Notes: generated from the letters alone by a model not told the origin. Shown: positions 34,762 through 44,662, counted from the stretch's first letter. The stretch: DNA of 64,000 nt from Duganella dendranthematis (GCF_012849375.1 NZ_CP051684.1:2728001-2792000), one strand, 5' to 3'. A program made the numbers and translations.

Positions 34762-37464
34762 ATGCAAACAAAATGTAACTTGAAGCCGCTGGCGGCTGGC
34801 GTTATCGCGCTGGTTGCCGGCGTTGCGGGCCATACCGTGGCGCAGGCGCAGACGCAGGAACCGGCGGCGACCACGCCACCAGCAGTGGTCATCACCGGTT
34901 CGCGCATTCCGCGTGCCGGTACCGAGGGGCCGTCGGCCGTCACCGTGATCACCGCCGCCGACATCGAGAAGCAAGGCTACCGCAATGTCTTCGACGCGCT
35001 GAGCAACCAGACGCAGAACAGCGGCTTTACCCAAGGCGCCGATTACGGCAATACGTTCACGCCTTCGGCCAACGCCATCAGCCTGCGCGGCCTCGGTCCG
35101 AACCACACGCTGGTGCTGCTGAACGGCCGCCGCATGGCCGACTTCCCAACCGCCTATGACGGCACGGTGAACTTTACCAACCTGGCGAACATTCCGTCGG
35201 GCGTGGTGGACCGCATCGAAATCCTGAGCGGCGGCGCTTCCGCTGTCTATGGCTCAGATGCGATTGCCGGCGTGGTCAACATCATCCTGAAAAAACAGTT
35301 TGAAGGCCTGGACGTGAATGTGAAAGCCGGCGGCACATCGCGCGGTGGCGCCGGCGACAAGCGCCTGCAACTCACCGGCGGCAAGAGCTTCGATAAACTG
35401 AATACGGTGTTCAGCGTGGAGCTGACGGAACGCGATCCGCTGTGGAGCGCCGACCGCGATTTCATGGCCGCCAAGACCGGCGTGGCGCCGACTTCTGTCC
35501 TGTCGCGCAAGAATATAAGCACCGGCAAGTATGTCGATCTGGGCGATACCTGCTCGTCGCTCGGCGATCTGTTTGGCGGCAGCACCGCCAGTTACGCCAG
35601 CAAGACCGGCAGCTATTGCGCCAGCCCGAAAGTCGGCCCGACCTACTGGACCACGCAGACCAAGAACAGCAGCCAGAATGTCTTCGGCAGCGCCAATTAC
35701 GCGCTGTCGCCGACCACCACGCTGTATGCGGAAGCGCTGTTCGGCCAGAACCGCAGCACGCAGAATACGCGCGGCCCGTCGTGGACTTCGCGTTCGCTGA
35801 CCGACAGCTATTTCTGGAATCAGAACACCAACGCCTACGAGGCTTGGAGCCGCTACATTTCGCCGGAAGAGATGGGCGGCGTGCAACGCTACAACCGTAC
35901 CTGGGATGACCAGGCCAGTTCCCTGTCGTTCGGCATCAAGGGCGATATTCCGGGCACCACGTGGAATTATGAAGCGGGTTATACGGCATCGCTGTACAAG
36001 AGCCAGGACCATCGTCCGCGCGCGCTGGCGAATATCGACAGCTTCTTCCTCGGCCCGCAGTTGGGCGTGAATGCGGACGGCGTGGCGATCTACGCGCCCG
36101 ATCCGGCGCGCCTGACCAAGCGTCTGACGCCGGCGGAATTCGACAGCATCAACGGCACCTCGAACAGCGATGACAAGTCGTGGACCAATACCGTGAGCCT
36201 GACCGCCAACGGTGAGCTATTCAACCTGCCGGCCGGTCCGGTCAAGGTGGCGACGGTGGCGGAATTCGGCAAGCAGGGTTTTTCCAATGTGCCGGATGCC
36301 CGCATCAATCAAGGCTATTTCAACGTCGCCACCGGTTCCGACGTTACCGCCGGCACCCGCAAGCGCTATGCGTTGGGCGGCGAAGCCAGCATCCCGGTGA
36401 TCAAGACGGTGGACGCCACGCTGGCCGGCCGCTATGACCGTTACAGCTTCGCAGGCCGAAATGACGGCAAGTTCACCTACGCCGGCGGTATCGAATGGCG
36501 TCCGGTCCAGCAGCTGCTGGTACGCGGTAACTACGCCACCAGTTTCCGCGCGCCGGATATGAATTACATCTACAAGGCGCGTGGCACGGGCTATTACTCG
36601 TCCACCACCGACTACTACCGTTGCGCCAAGAGCGGCCAGGCGATCGCCGACTGCGAGTTCGCCAACGTCTCGCCGGGCGCCGACTATGTGCAGAGCGGCA
36701 GCAAGGATCTGCGTTCGGAGAAGGGCCGTTCGACTGGCCTGGGGATTGTGTGGTCGCCGAGCGCGGACTTCGATGTCTCGGTCGACTACTGGAATATCAA
36801 GATCAGCGATCTGGTTACCAATCTGAGCGACGATACGCTGCTGCGTGACGAAGCGGCTTGCCGCATCGCTGGCGACCTGACCTCGCCGACGTGCGCCGAT
36901 GCGATTTCGCGCGTGATCCGCTTCCCGGACAATGCGCTGAACCGTCCGGGTGAGATCAAGCAGATCCTGGTCAATCCGATCAATGCCGCGTCGACCAGCG
37001 TGGATGGCATCGACGTCGCCGGCAAGTACGTGTTCCGTACCAAGGACCACGGCAGCTTCCTCACCAAGGTGAACTACTCGAAGACGCTCAACAAGCATTC
37101 GCGCCAGTTCGCCGGCGATCCGCTGAAGGACGATCTAGCAGACCTGACCAACTACGACTGGCGCGACAAGCTCAATGCCAGCGTCACCTGGAATGCCGGC
37201 AAATGGTCGAACACCCTGTTCTTCCAGCGCTACGGCAAAGTGCCCAACGCCGCCGGCGACGCCTTCCTGACGCCGACCATGCTGGTCAACGCCAGCGTGG
37301 TGTACCGCCTGAATGAACGCGCCACCTTGTCGGTGGCGGTGAATAACTTGTTCAACCAGGTCAAGGCCGATAACAGCGCGGGCTGGCCTTACTACCCGGT
37401 CGGTAATTACAGCCCGGTCGGCCGTCAAGGCTGGGTCGAGCTGAATTACCACTTCGGCGGCTAA
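34762..37464 (+). CDS. TonB-dependent receptor
   Basis: 900 residues. Signal peptide through A-V-A-Q-A, TonB-box-like P-P-A-V-V-I-T-G-S-R-I-P-R, a plug domain (V-T-V-I-T-A-A-D-I-E-K-Q-G-Y, L-R-G-L-G-P-N-H-T-L-V-L-L-N-G-R-R, G-S-D-A-I-A-G-V-V-N-I-I-L) and a 22-strand barrel ending W-V-E-L-N-Y-H-F-G-G. This I-T-G-S-R-I subclass is typical of receptors for peptides or oligosaccharides rather than classical siderophore receptors. The preceding exported prolyl oligopeptidase supports a peptide ligand, as inference. The 117-bp upstream gap is A/T-rich. Its stop overlaps the convergent MFS stop. Confidence 0.93.
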   Translation: MQTKCNLKPLAAGVIALVAGVAGHTVAQAQTQEPAATTPPAVVITGSRIPRAGTEGPSAVTVITAADIEKQGYRNVFDALSNQTQNSGFTQGADYGNTFTPSANAISLRGLGPNHTLVLLNGRRMADFPTAYDGTVNFTNLANIPSGVVDRIEILSGGASAVYGSDAIAGVVNIILKKQFEGLDVNVKAGGTSRGGAGDKRLQLTGGKSFDKLNTVFSVELTERDPLWSADRDFMAAKTGVAPTSVLSRKNISTGKYVDLGDTCSSLGDLFGGSTASYASKTGSYCASPKVGPTYWTTQTKNSSQNVFGSANYALSPTTTLYAEALFGQNRSTQNTRGPSWTSRSLTDSYFWNQNTNAYEAWSRYISPEEMGGVQRYNRTWDDQASSLSFGIKGDIPGTTWNYEAGYTASLYKSQDHRPRALANIDSFFLGPQLGVNADGVAIYAPDPARLTKRLTPAEFDSINGTSNSDDKSWTNTVSLTANGELFNLPAGPVKVATVAEFGKQGFSNVPDARINQGYFNVATGSDVTAGTRKRYALGGEASIPVIKTVDATLAGRYDRYSFAGRNDGKFTYAGGIEWRPVQQLLVRGNYATSFRAPDMNYIYKARGTGYYSSTTDYYRCAKSGQAIADCEFANVSPGADYVQSGSKDLRSEKGRSTGLGIVWSPSADFDVSVDYWNIKISDLVTNLSDDTLLRDEAACRIAGDLTSPTCADAISRVIRFPDNALNRPGEIKQILVNPINAASTSVDGIDVAGKYVFRTKDHGSFLTKVNYSKTLNKHSRQFAGDPLKDDLADLTNYDWRDKLNASVTWNAGKWSNTLFFQRYGKVPNAAGDAFLTPTMLVNASVVYRLNERATLSVAVNNLFNQVKADNSAGWPYYPVGNYSPVGRQGWVELNYHFGG

Positions 37465-38660
37465 GCGGCCTTTTGCTGGCTGGTGTGGCCGATATACTCG
37501 GTCACCCAGTACAGCAGCGCCGCGCCGTTGAAGGCTGCACCGGTCAGCAGCGCGGCAGTCCAGCCGTGGGTGGCGAACATCCAGCCACCCAGCGCCGAAC
37601 CGGCGGCGCCACCGGCGAAGAACAGCGCGAAGTAGACGCCATTCAAACGGCTGCGCACTTCCGCACCCAGCGAGAAGATGGCGCGTTGGCCCAGCACCAG
37701 GTTGGCCGCCACGCCCATATCCAGCACGATCGATGCGATCACCAGCACTGCCAGTGCGACGTTGCGCGAACCTGGCACCACCAGCGGCAGCACAAATCCA
37801 ATCACACCCAGTGCCAGCGCGGCGGCGGTAGCCATCAGCGTGTGGCCTTGGTCGGCCAGCTTGCCGGCGATCGGCGAGGCGACTGCGCCAGCCATGCCCA
37901 CCAGTGCAAAGATGGCGATACCGGTCTGCGACAGGTGGAACTGTGGGCCCGACAGCATCAGCGGGGTCACGGTCCAGAACAGGCTGAACGAACCAAACAG
38001 GCCGGCGTGGTACGCAGCGCGGCGACGCAGTACCGGCGTTTGCAGGAACAGGTGCCACAGCGACGACATCAGCTTTGGATAGGTGATGTGGTGTTGTGGC
38101 GTGCGCACCGGCAGTTTGGCGCGCAGCACGAAGGCGACGATCAGCACCATGACGGCAGCGCCGCCGAACACCACGTGCCAGCTGGTGGCGTCGGCGATCA
38201 GGCTGGCCGCAGGACGCGACAGCATGATCCCCAGCAGCAGGCCGCTGACCACTTTGCCGACGGTGACGCCGCGTGTGGATTCCTTCGACAGGTGGGCGGC
38301 AAACGGTACGATGATCTGCGCCGCCACCGAACCGAGGCCGATGCCCAGCGCCGCCGTCAGGAACATCCACGCGCTGCTGCTGATCGCGGCCAGCACCAGC
38401 ATGGCCGAGGTGAACAGCAGGCCGGTGAAGATCAGGCGGCGATTTTCCAGCAGATCGCCCAGCGGCACGATGAACAGCAGGCCGATACAGTAGCCGATCT
38501 GCGTCAGCGTGACGATCAGGCCGGCCGCTTCCGGCGACAGGCCGGTCGAGGCGCTGATCGGGCCGACCAGGGTTTGGGCGTAATACAGGCTGGCCACGAT
38601 CAGGCCAGTGGCGGTCGCCAGCAGGGTGACCATGCCGGGACTGATATCTTTGTTATCCAT
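37461..38660 (-). CDS. MFS transporter (drug-efflux type)
   Basis: 399 residues from the ATG at 38660, preceded by GGAGCAAC; an upstream in-frame ATG at 38735 would run through the regulatory region. Twelve hydrophobic helices. Motif A-like loop V-P-L-G-D-L-L-E-N-R-R between helices 2 and 3, and a G-x-x-x-G-P-x-x-G-type start (Y-Y-A-Q-T-L-V-G-P-I-S). Substrate unknown; the group contains exporters of drugs and sugars. It is divergent from a LysR gene, the usual layout for a regulator controlling its neighbour. Confidence 0.92.
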   Translation of the reverse strand: MDNKDISPGMVTLLATATGLIVASLYYAQTLVGPISASTGLSPEAAGLIVTLTQIGYCIGLLFIVPLGDLLENRRLIFTGLLFTSAMLVLAAISSSAWMFLTAALGIGLGSVAAQIIVPFAAHLSKESTRGVTVGKVVSGLLLGIMLSRPAASLIADATSWHVVFGGAAVMVLIVAFVLRAKLPVRTPQHHITYPKLMSSLWHLFLQTPVLRRRAAYHAGLFGSFSLFWTVTPLMLSGPQFHLSQTGIAIFALVGMAGAVASPIAGKLADQGHTLMATAAALALGVIGFVLPLVVPGSRNVALAVLVIASIVLDMGVAANLVLGQRAIFSLGAEVRSRLNGVYFALFFAGGAAGSALGGWMFATHGWTAALLTGAAFNGAALLYWVTEYIGHTSQQKAA

Positions 38661-38743
38661 AATGTTGCTCCAGTGAGAGTGCGATGAACCCATTCTAGGC
38701 AAAAGCTGAGCAAAGATAATTAGGGCATAATGCACCTATACTT

Positions 38744-38758
38744 TTCACATAATGTGAA
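38744..38758. promoter_or_regulatory. LysR-type operator between MFS and lysR genes
   Basis: TTCACATAATGTGAA is a perfect dyad with 6-bp arms and also a T-N11-A LysR box (TTCAC-N5-GTGAA). A half copy, AGGTGAACA, follows at about 38764-38772. It lies 14 bp before the lysR ATG and 83 bp from the MFS ATG, so binding could repress lysR and activate the transporter. Confidence 0.65.
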
Positions 38759-38772
38759 CAATAAGGTGAACA

Positions 38773-39684
38773 ATGGACCGGTTAAAAGCGATGCAAACCT
38801 TTGTCCGCATCGTCGAGGCCAATAGCTACACCAAGGCCGCCGAGACGCTGGACCTGCCGCGCGCCGCGCTGACGGCCACCATCAAGAAGCTGGAAGCCTT
38901 TCTCGGCACCCAGCTGCTGCAGCGGACCACGCGCCGCCTGTCGCTGACGCCGGACGGCGCCGACTACTTCCGCAAGTGTCTGGAAATTCTACAGGCGGTA
39001 GAGGACGCTGAGAGTACCTATCGTGGCCAGGGCGCCGGTCCCCCACGTGGCAAGCTGCGGGTCGAATTGCCCGGTACTTTCGGCCGCAATGTGGTGATGC
39101 CGCATATCGCCGCCTTCTGCCGCCGCTATCCGGAGATCGACCTGGTGGTCAGCCTGAGCGACCGCGTGCGCGACCTGACCGAGGAGGGCGCCGACTGCGC
39201 GCTGCGCATCGGCGCCTTGCAGGATTCGGCGATGATCGGCCGGCCGCTGGGCAGCATGCGTTTTGTCACCTGCGCCGCGCCGTCGTATTTGCAGCAGCAC
39301 GGCGTGCCGCAGGCATGGACCGATCTGGGCGAGCATCGCTGCGTGTCGCACTTTTCCGGCCGCACCGGGCGGCCGTTCGATTGGGACTTCATGGTTGACG
39401 GCCGCGTGGTCACCACCGAGGTGCGCAGCGCCATCGCCGTCAACGATGCCGAGGCCAGTATCAGCTGTGTACTGCAGGGCATGGGACTGGCGCAGGTGGC
39501 GCGGTATCAGGTGCGCGCGCATCTGACCAGCGGCACGCTGATCGAAGTGCTGGCCGCCACGCCGCCGACGCCGATGCCGGTGTCGCTGCTGTATCCGCAG
39601 GGGCGCATGGCGTCGCCGCGTTTGCGGGTTTTTGCCGAATGGCTGGCGGAGCAGGTGCGCCAGGACGCCGATTTGCAGTCATAA
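38773..39684 (+). CDS. LysR family transcriptional regulator
   Basis: 303 residues. N-terminal winged helix-turn-helix (M-D-R-L-K-A-M-Q-T-F-V-R-I-V-E-A-N-S-Y-T, A-A-E-T-L-D-L-P-R-A-A-L-T) with T-R-R-L-S-L-T-P-D-G, then a LysR substrate-binding domain (G-K-L-R-V-E-L-P-G-T-F-G-R). This is the CrgA/DmlR-like subgroup common in Burkholderiales. The effector is unknown. Its divergence from the MFS exporter and the dyad between them make that exporter the likely target. Confidence 0.93.
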   Translation: MDRLKAMQTFVRIVEANSYTKAAETLDLPRAALTATIKKLEAFLGTQLLQRTTRRLSLTPDGADYFRKCLEILQAVEDAESTYRGQGAGPPRGKLRVELPGTFGRNVVMPHIAAFCRRYPEIDLVVSLSDRVRDLTEEGADCALRIGALQDSAMIGRPLGSMRFVTCAAPSYLQQHGVPQAWTDLGEHRCVSHFSGRTGRPFDWDFMVDGRVVTTEVRSAIAVNDAEASISCVLQGMGLAQVARYQVRAHLTSGTLIEVLAATPPTPMPVSLLYPQGRMASPRLRVFAEWLAEQVRQDADLQS

Positions 39685-39691
39685 TGCGCGG

Positions 39692-41221
39692 ATGAGATTT
39701 CTAACTGTTTTGTCTTGCGCCGTCATGGCGGCAGTGTTGAGCGCCTGCGGCGGCGGGGCGTCGCCGCCGCCCCCCGTTACCGTCACGCCACCGGCCGAGC
39801 CACCGCCGCCTGTGACGCCGCCAGTGGTGGTGGAGCCGCCACCAGTCACGCCACCTGTCTCTCCACCGGTGATCACGCTGCCTGACTGGTACACGCTGTA
39901 CAACCATTGCGAGCATCCAGCGACAGGCCAGACCCAAGGTACGCTGAACGATGAGCTGCACTGGGTGTACTCGTATGTCGACGAAGTCTATCTGTGGTAC
40001 ACCGAGCTGCCGAAGCTGAACATGGCGGATTACAAGACGCCGCTTGATTATTTCTCTGTCTTGAAGACGACTGCCGTCACACCTTCCGGCCGGGCCAAGG
40101 ACCGCTTCCATTTCACCTATCCCACCGACGTGTGGGAAGCGATGAGCGGCGCCGGCGTGGAGCTGGGCTATGGCGTCACCTGGTCGCACACCGCCAGCGG
40201 TGTGCTGCCGCGGGTGTGGGCGGTGGCGATGGTGGAACCGGGGTCGCCGGCCGAGTCGGCGGGCCTGCGCCGCGGCGACGCGCTACTGTCGGTGAATGGG
40301 GTCGATATGCAGGACACCTCCACCGAGGGTGTGGCCGCCATTAACGCCGCCCTTGCGCCTGCCAAGGCTGGTGACAGTTACCCATTTGTGTTATCGCGTG
40401 GCGGCGTCTCGCAGCCGGTTACGCTGACCGCCGCCAAGGTGACGGCGGCGCCGGTGCAGAACTTCAAGTTGCTGGCGTCTGCCAGCGGCACCGTCGGCTA
40501 TGTGCAATTCCATGATCACAATGCGGTGGCGGAGAGTCAGTTGGTGGACGCCTTCACCCGCTTCAAGAGCGCCGGCGTGTCCGATCTGGTGCTTGACATG
40601 CGCTACAACGGCGGCGGCTATCTGGTACTGGCCGCCGAATTGGCATATATGATCGCCGGTCCGGACACCACCAGGGGCAAAGTCTTCGAGCAGCTGCATC
40701 GCAACGACAAACAGCGGGTGCTGTCGCCGCAGCTTTTCGACGCGACAGCGGCTGGCCTGTCGCCCAAATTGATGGCGCGCGGTTCGGCGCTGCCCTACCT
40801 GGGGCTGAAGCGGGTCACGGTGCTGACAACGCCGGCCACTTGTTCGGCCAGCGAGTCGCTGGTCAACGGCTTGCGAGGTGCTGATATCGAGGTCACGCTG
40901 ATCGGCGGCGAGACCTGTGGCAAACCATACGCGTTTACGCCGACACCCAACTGCGGCACCACTTATTTTTCGATTGAGATGCAGGGCGCGAACAACAAGG
41001 GCTTTGGCGACTACGCCGATGGCTTTGCGCCGACCTGCAAAGTGGACGACGATCTGGCGCACGAAATGGGCGACACTTCGGAAGGCATGCTGGCGGCGGC
41101 GCTGAACTACCGCGCCACTGGCGTGTGTCCGGCCACGCCGTTGCGCAACCGTAGTCTGAAGAGCAGTCCGTTGCAGGTGGAACGACCGCAAGGAAAGCAG
41201 ATTGCGATACGCCTGCGCTAA
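39692..41221 (+). CDS. S41 family peptidase lipoprotein with PDZ domain
   Basis: 509 residues from the ATG at 39692. Lipobox V-L-S-A-C-G-G-G, then a proline-rich tether of about 45 residues (repeats of P-P-P-V-T-P-P) that probably spans the periplasm. A PDZ domain (V-E-P-G-S-P-A-E-S-A-G-L-R-R-G-D-A-L-L-S-V-N-G) precedes the tail-specific protease domain (V-G-Y-V-Q-F-H-D, D-L-V-L-D-M-R-Y-N-G-G-G-Y). The nucleophile is the Ser in A-T-C-S-A-S-E-S-L-V. Substrate unknown. A CATAAT 6 nt before the ATG with no Shine-Dalgarno sequence hints at a leaderless transcript. Confidence 0.9.
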   Translation: MRFLTVLSCAVMAAVLSACGGGASPPPPVTVTPPAEPPPPVTPPVVVEPPPVTPPVSPPVITLPDWYTLYNHCEHPATGQTQGTLNDELHWVYSYVDEVYLWYTELPKLNMADYKTPLDYFSVLKTTAVTPSGRAKDRFHFTYPTDVWEAMSGAGVELGYGVTWSHTASGVLPRVWAVAMVEPGSPAESAGLRRGDALLSVNGVDMQDTSTEGVAAINAALAPAKAGDSYPFVLSRGGVSQPVTLTAAKVTAAPVQNFKLLASASGTVGYVQFHDHNAVAESQLVDAFTRFKSAGVSDLVLDMRYNGGGYLVLAAELAYMIAGPDTTRGKVFEQLHRNDKQRVLSPQLFDATAAGLSPKLMARGSALPYLGLKRVTVLTTPATCSASESLVNGLRGADIEVTLIGGETCGKPYAFTPTPNCGTTYFSIEMQGANNKGFGDYADGFAPTCKVDDDLAHEMGDTSEGMLAAALNYRATGVCPATPLRNRSLKSSPLQVERPQGKQIAIRLR

Positions 41222-41290
41222 GCACTATAATTTTCTCGCATCCGATGCCGGCACAGGCATCGGTCGATCAACCTCGCTGGAAGCCTCTCC

Positions 41291-43066
41291 ATGATTCGTT
41301 CCGCCATACTGCTTGCCTTTGCCGCCACCTCCACGCTGGCCTTCGCCGCGCCTGCTCCCGTCACCGCACCGCTGACCACCATCTCCGAACGCTCCGGCTT
41401 CCAAAGCACCGGCCGTTATGATGAAGTGATCGCGCTGTGCGCGCAGTTCCAGAAAGCCTACCCGAAACAGGTGCGCTGCTTTGAATTCGGCCGCACGCCG
41501 GAAGGCCGGCCGATGCTGGCGCTGGCCGTCACCCGCACCGGCGCGCTGACCGCCGAGCAGGCGAAGAAGAAAGGCGTGCCGGTCATGCTGATCCAGGGCG
41601 GCATCCACGCCGGAGAAATCGACGGCAAGGACGCCGGCTTCCTGGCGCTGCGCGAAGCGCTCGAAGGCAAAGTGGCGCCGGGTGCGCTGGACAAGCAGGT
41701 GCTGTTGTTCGTCCCGGTGTTCAACGTCGATGGCCATGAGCGCTTTGGCAAGAACAACCGCCCGAACCAGCGCGGCCCGGTGGAAATGGGCTGGCGCGTC
41801 ACGGCGCAGAACTACAACCTGAATCGCGACTACGTCAAAGCCGATGCGCCGGAAATGCAGGCCATGCTGGCGCTGGTCAACGCCTGGGATCCGCTGGCCT
41901 ACGTCGACCTGCACGTGACCGACGGCGCCAAGTTCCAGCCGGACGTGTCGATCCAGGTGGAGCCGGTGCACGGCGGCGACGAGGCGCTGAAAGTGGCCGG
42001 CGCCGCCTTGCAGAACAATGTAATGGCGGACCTGAAGGCGCAAGGCTCGGACCCGAAACCGTATTACATCTCCTTCGCCAAGGAAGACGATCCGGCCTCC
42101 GGCTTTGTCGACAGCATGTCGACACCGCGCTTCTCGACCGGCTATTTCCCGATGCGTAACCGCTTCGCCATGCTGGTGGAAACCCATTCGTGGAAAGACT
42201 ATCCGACCCGCGTGCGCATCACCCACAACACCATCGTCTCGCTGCTGTCGCAGGTGGCGCAGCATGGCCAGGAGTGGCAGAAGCTGACCCGTGACGCCGA
42301 CGCGCGTGCGGTGGCGATGGGCGGCGGCGAGTTCCCGCTCAGCTATCGCACCACCTTCAACACCAAGACCATCCAGTTCGCCGGCTATGAATACACGCGC
42401 GAACATTCGGTGGTGTCCGGTGGTCTGTGGACCCGCTACGATGAGAGCAAGCCGCAGATGTGGACCGTGCCGCTGCGCGACGAAGTGGTGCCGGACCTGT
42501 GGATCAAGGCGCCGCAGGGCGGCTACATCGTGCCGCTGGCGCAGGCCGCGTGGGTCGGCGCCAAGCTGAAACAGCACGGCATCGAGTTCAAGGTGATCAA
42601 GGACGACCAGATGGCGGCCGAGGTGGAGACCTTCCGCGCCACCAAGACCAAGTTCGGCGCGCAGTCGTTCGAGGGGCACCAAACGCTGGCGGTGGAAGGT
42701 GACTGGGGCCGCGAACGCCGCGCGCTGACCAAGGGTTCGCTGTTCGTGCCGATCGCGCAGCCGAAGGCGCGGCTGGTGATGACCATGCTGGAGCCGCGCG
42801 GCGCCGATGGCCTGCTGGCCTGGGGCGAATTCAATAACGCCTTCGAGCGCAAGGAGTACATGGAGGAATACGTGGCCGAGGAAGTGGCGCGCGACCAGCT
42901 GGACGCCGATCCGGCGCTGCGCGCGGAATTCCAGAAGAAGCTGGACACCGAGCCTGACTTCGAAAAGAGTCCGCAGAAGCGATTGGAGTTCTTTGCCAAA
43001 CGCCACGCCTCGTGGGATGAGCGCTACAACCTGTATCCAGTGCTGCGCACCGCACAGAAATACTGA
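41291..43066 (+). CDS. M14 family zinc metallocarboxypeptidase, exported
   Basis: 591 residues. Signal peptide M-I-R-S-A-I-L-L-A-F-A-A-T-S-T-L-A-F-A-A. Zinc-binding H-x2-E is I-H-A-G-E-I-D-G, and the third ligand is in Y-V-D-L-H-V-T-D-G. Between them is N-V-D-G-H-E-R-F-G with the substrate-binding N-R-D region (N-L-N-R-D-Y-V-K-A-D-A-P-E). The second half (about residues 330-591) is a family-specific extension. It removes C-terminal residues from peptides in the periplasm or outside. It fits with the nearby S9 and S41 enzymes. Confidence 0.92.
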   Translation: MIRSAILLAFAATSTLAFAAPAPVTAPLTTISERSGFQSTGRYDEVIALCAQFQKAYPKQVRCFEFGRTPEGRPMLALAVTRTGALTAEQAKKKGVPVMLIQGGIHAGEIDGKDAGFLALREALEGKVAPGALDKQVLLFVPVFNVDGHERFGKNNRPNQRGPVEMGWRVTAQNYNLNRDYVKADAPEMQAMLALVNAWDPLAYVDLHVTDGAKFQPDVSIQVEPVHGGDEALKVAGAALQNNVMADLKAQGSDPKPYYISFAKEDDPASGFVDSMSTPRFSTGYFPMRNRFAMLVETHSWKDYPTRVRITHNTIVSLLSQVAQHGQEWQKLTRDADARAVAMGGGEFPLSYRTTFNTKTIQFAGYEYTREHSVVSGGLWTRYDESKPQMWTVPLRDEVVPDLWIKAPQGGYIVPLAQAAWVGAKLKQHGIEFKVIKDDQMAAEVETFRATKTKFGAQSFEGHQTLAVEGDWGRERRALTKGSLFVPIAQPKARLVMTMLEPRGADGLLAWGEFNNAFERKEYMEEYVAEEVARDQLDADPALRAEFQKKLDTEPDFEKSPQKRLEFFAKRHASWDERYNLYPVLRTAQKY

Positions 43067-43119
43067 TCGCCGGCGGGGCTGCTAAGGCATAATGCCGCCT
43101 CTTTGATTTGAGGTGGCGT

Positions 43120-43722
43120 GTGCTTTATATTATTTATCTGGTGGCCATATCGGCCGAAGCGGCGTCCGGCGCCTTGATGGCGATGCGCCGCAAGATGGAC
43201 TTGTTCGGGCTGGCGCTGGTCGGCACCGTGACGGCGCTGGGCGGCGGTTCGATCCGCGACGTGCTGCTCGGGCACTATCCGCTGGGCTGGGTGGCGCATC
43301 CGCAGTACCTGGCCATCACGGTCGGCGCGGCGATGGTGGCGGCGCTGATGGCGCGCTGGCTGGCGCGCTTCGAATCGGCCTTCCTGCTGCTGGACGCAAT
43401 GGGACTGGTGGCGTTTTCCATCATCGGCTGCGACGTCGCCGCCACCACCGGCGCGCATGTGTCGGTGGTGATCCTGATGGGCATGATTACCGGTATCGCC
43501 GGCGGCCTGCTGCGCGACATCCTGTGCAACCAGGTGCCGCTGGTGCTCAAGCGCGACCTGTACGCCACCGTGGCGCTGCTGACCGGCGCGCTTTACATGG
43601 GTCAGCTGCACCTCGGCGTCGACCAGCATGTGGCGACGCTGGTGGCGCTGACGGTCGGCTTCTGCGTGCGGCTGCTGGCGATCCGGCTGGCGCTGACGCT
43701 GCCGGTGCTCAAGGAGCGCTAG
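43120..43722 (+). CDS. Trimeric intracellular cation channel (TRIC/UPF0126) family protein
   Basis: 200 residues from a GTG at 43120, chosen because AGGTGG lies just upstream and family members begin M-L-x-x-x-Y-L; a TTG at 43108 would add four residues. Seven hydrophobic helices form two repeats, each with the family motif: A-L-G-G-G-S-I-R-D-V-L-L-G in the first and G-I-A-G-G-L-L-R-D-I-L-C in the second. Bacterial TRIC homologues form K+-permeable trimers in the inner membrane. It converges with ttcA 13 bp away. Confidence 0.92.
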   Translation: MLYIIYLVAISAEAASGALMAMRRKMDLFGLALVGTVTALGGGSIRDVLLGHYPLGWVAHPQYLAITVGAAMVAALMARWLARFESAFLLLDAMGLVAFSIIGCDVAATTGAHVSVVILMGMITGIAGGLLRDILCNQVPLVLKRDLYATVALLTGALYMGQLHLGVDQHVATLVALTVGFCVRLLAIRLALTLPVLKER

Positions 43723-43735
43723 TCGCCGTCGAAGG

Positions 43736-44662
43736 TCAGTCTTCGCGTTGCAGCGAAATGATGCCAGGCATGGTGCTTGGCGTCGAGCACGGCTCTTCGT
43801 CGAAGGCGATGTCGCCCAGCGGATTGGCCAGGCCGTCGGCTTTGATGTCCTTGAAGCCGAACAGGTCGCGGTCCAGCAGGTGCGACGGCACGACCGTCGC
43901 CATCGACGAGAAGATGTTTTCCACGCGGCCCGGATGCTTTTTCTCCCATTCGCGCAGCATGTTCTTGATCTGCTTGCGCTGCAGGTTTTCCTGCGAGCCG
44001 CACAGGTCGCACGGGATGATCGGGAAGCCTTTGACCGCGGCGTAGCGCTCGGTGTCTTCTTCCTTCACGTACGCCAGCGGACGGATCACCATGTGCTTGC
44101 CGTCGTCCGACACCAGCTTGGCCGGCATGCCTTTGATTTTCCCGCCGAAGAACATATTCAGGAAGAAGGTTTCCAGGATGTCGTCGCGGTGGTGGCCCAG
44201 CGCGATCTTGTTGCAGCCCAGTTCATCGGCCACGCGGTACAGGATGCCGCGGCGCAGGCGCGAGCACAGCGAGCAGGTGGTCTTGCCTTCCGGGATCAGG
44301 CGCTTGACGATGCTGTAGGTGTCCTGGTTTTCGATGTGGTACGCCACGCCCAGCTTGTCCAGGTAGGCCGGCAGGATATCGGCCGGGAAGTTCGGCTGTT
44401 TCTGGTCGAGGTTGACGGCGACGAGCTCGAAGTTGATCGGCGCGCGCTCGCGCAGCGTCATCAGGATGTCGAGCAGGGCGTACGAGTCCTTGCCGCCGGA
44501 CAGGCAGACCATGACCTTGTCGCCGTCTTCAATCATGTTGAAGTCGCCGATGGCCTGACCGACCAGGCGGCACAAACGCTTGTGCAGCTTGTTGTTTTCG
44601 TGGGCGATTTTTTCAGCGCTCTTCACACTGAGCGTGTCCTTGTCGTCGATAACGGCGTTCAT
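43736..44662 (-). CDS. ttcA: tRNA 2-thiocytidine(32) synthetase TtcA
   Basis: 308 residues. It thiolates C32 in certain tRNAs using ATP and a 4Fe-4S cluster. The PP-loop is [13 protein letters not shown]. The cluster cysteines are in [10 protein letters not shown] and the later [10 protein letters not shown]. The H-H-R-D-D-I-L-E-T block is conserved. Length is typical. Its ATG overlaps the folB stop by 4 bp, so it is the third gene of a minus-strand operon with the pteridine reductase and folB. Confidence 0.96.
   Translation of the reverse strand: MNAVIDDKDTLSVKSAEKIAHENNKLHKRLCRLVGQAIGDFNMIEDGDKVMVCLSGGKDSYALLDILMTLRERAPINFELVAVNLDQKQPNFPADILPAYLDKLGVAYHIENQDTYSIVKRLIPEGKTTCSLCSRLRRGILYRVADELGCNKIALGHHRDDILETFFLNMFFGGKIKGMPAKLVSDDGKHMVIRPLAYVKEEDTERYAAVKGFPIIPCDLCGSQENLQRKQIKNMLREWEKKHPGRVENIFSSMATVVPSHLLDRDLFGFKDIKADGLANPLGDIAFDEEPCSTPSTMPGIISLQRED

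Noticed and set aside
32560..37464. Lasso-peptide type cluster (isopeptidase plus TonB receptor)
   Set aside because: No lasso precursor, B1/B2 or C protein and no FecI/FecR pair; the peptidase is a standard prolyl oligopeptidase.
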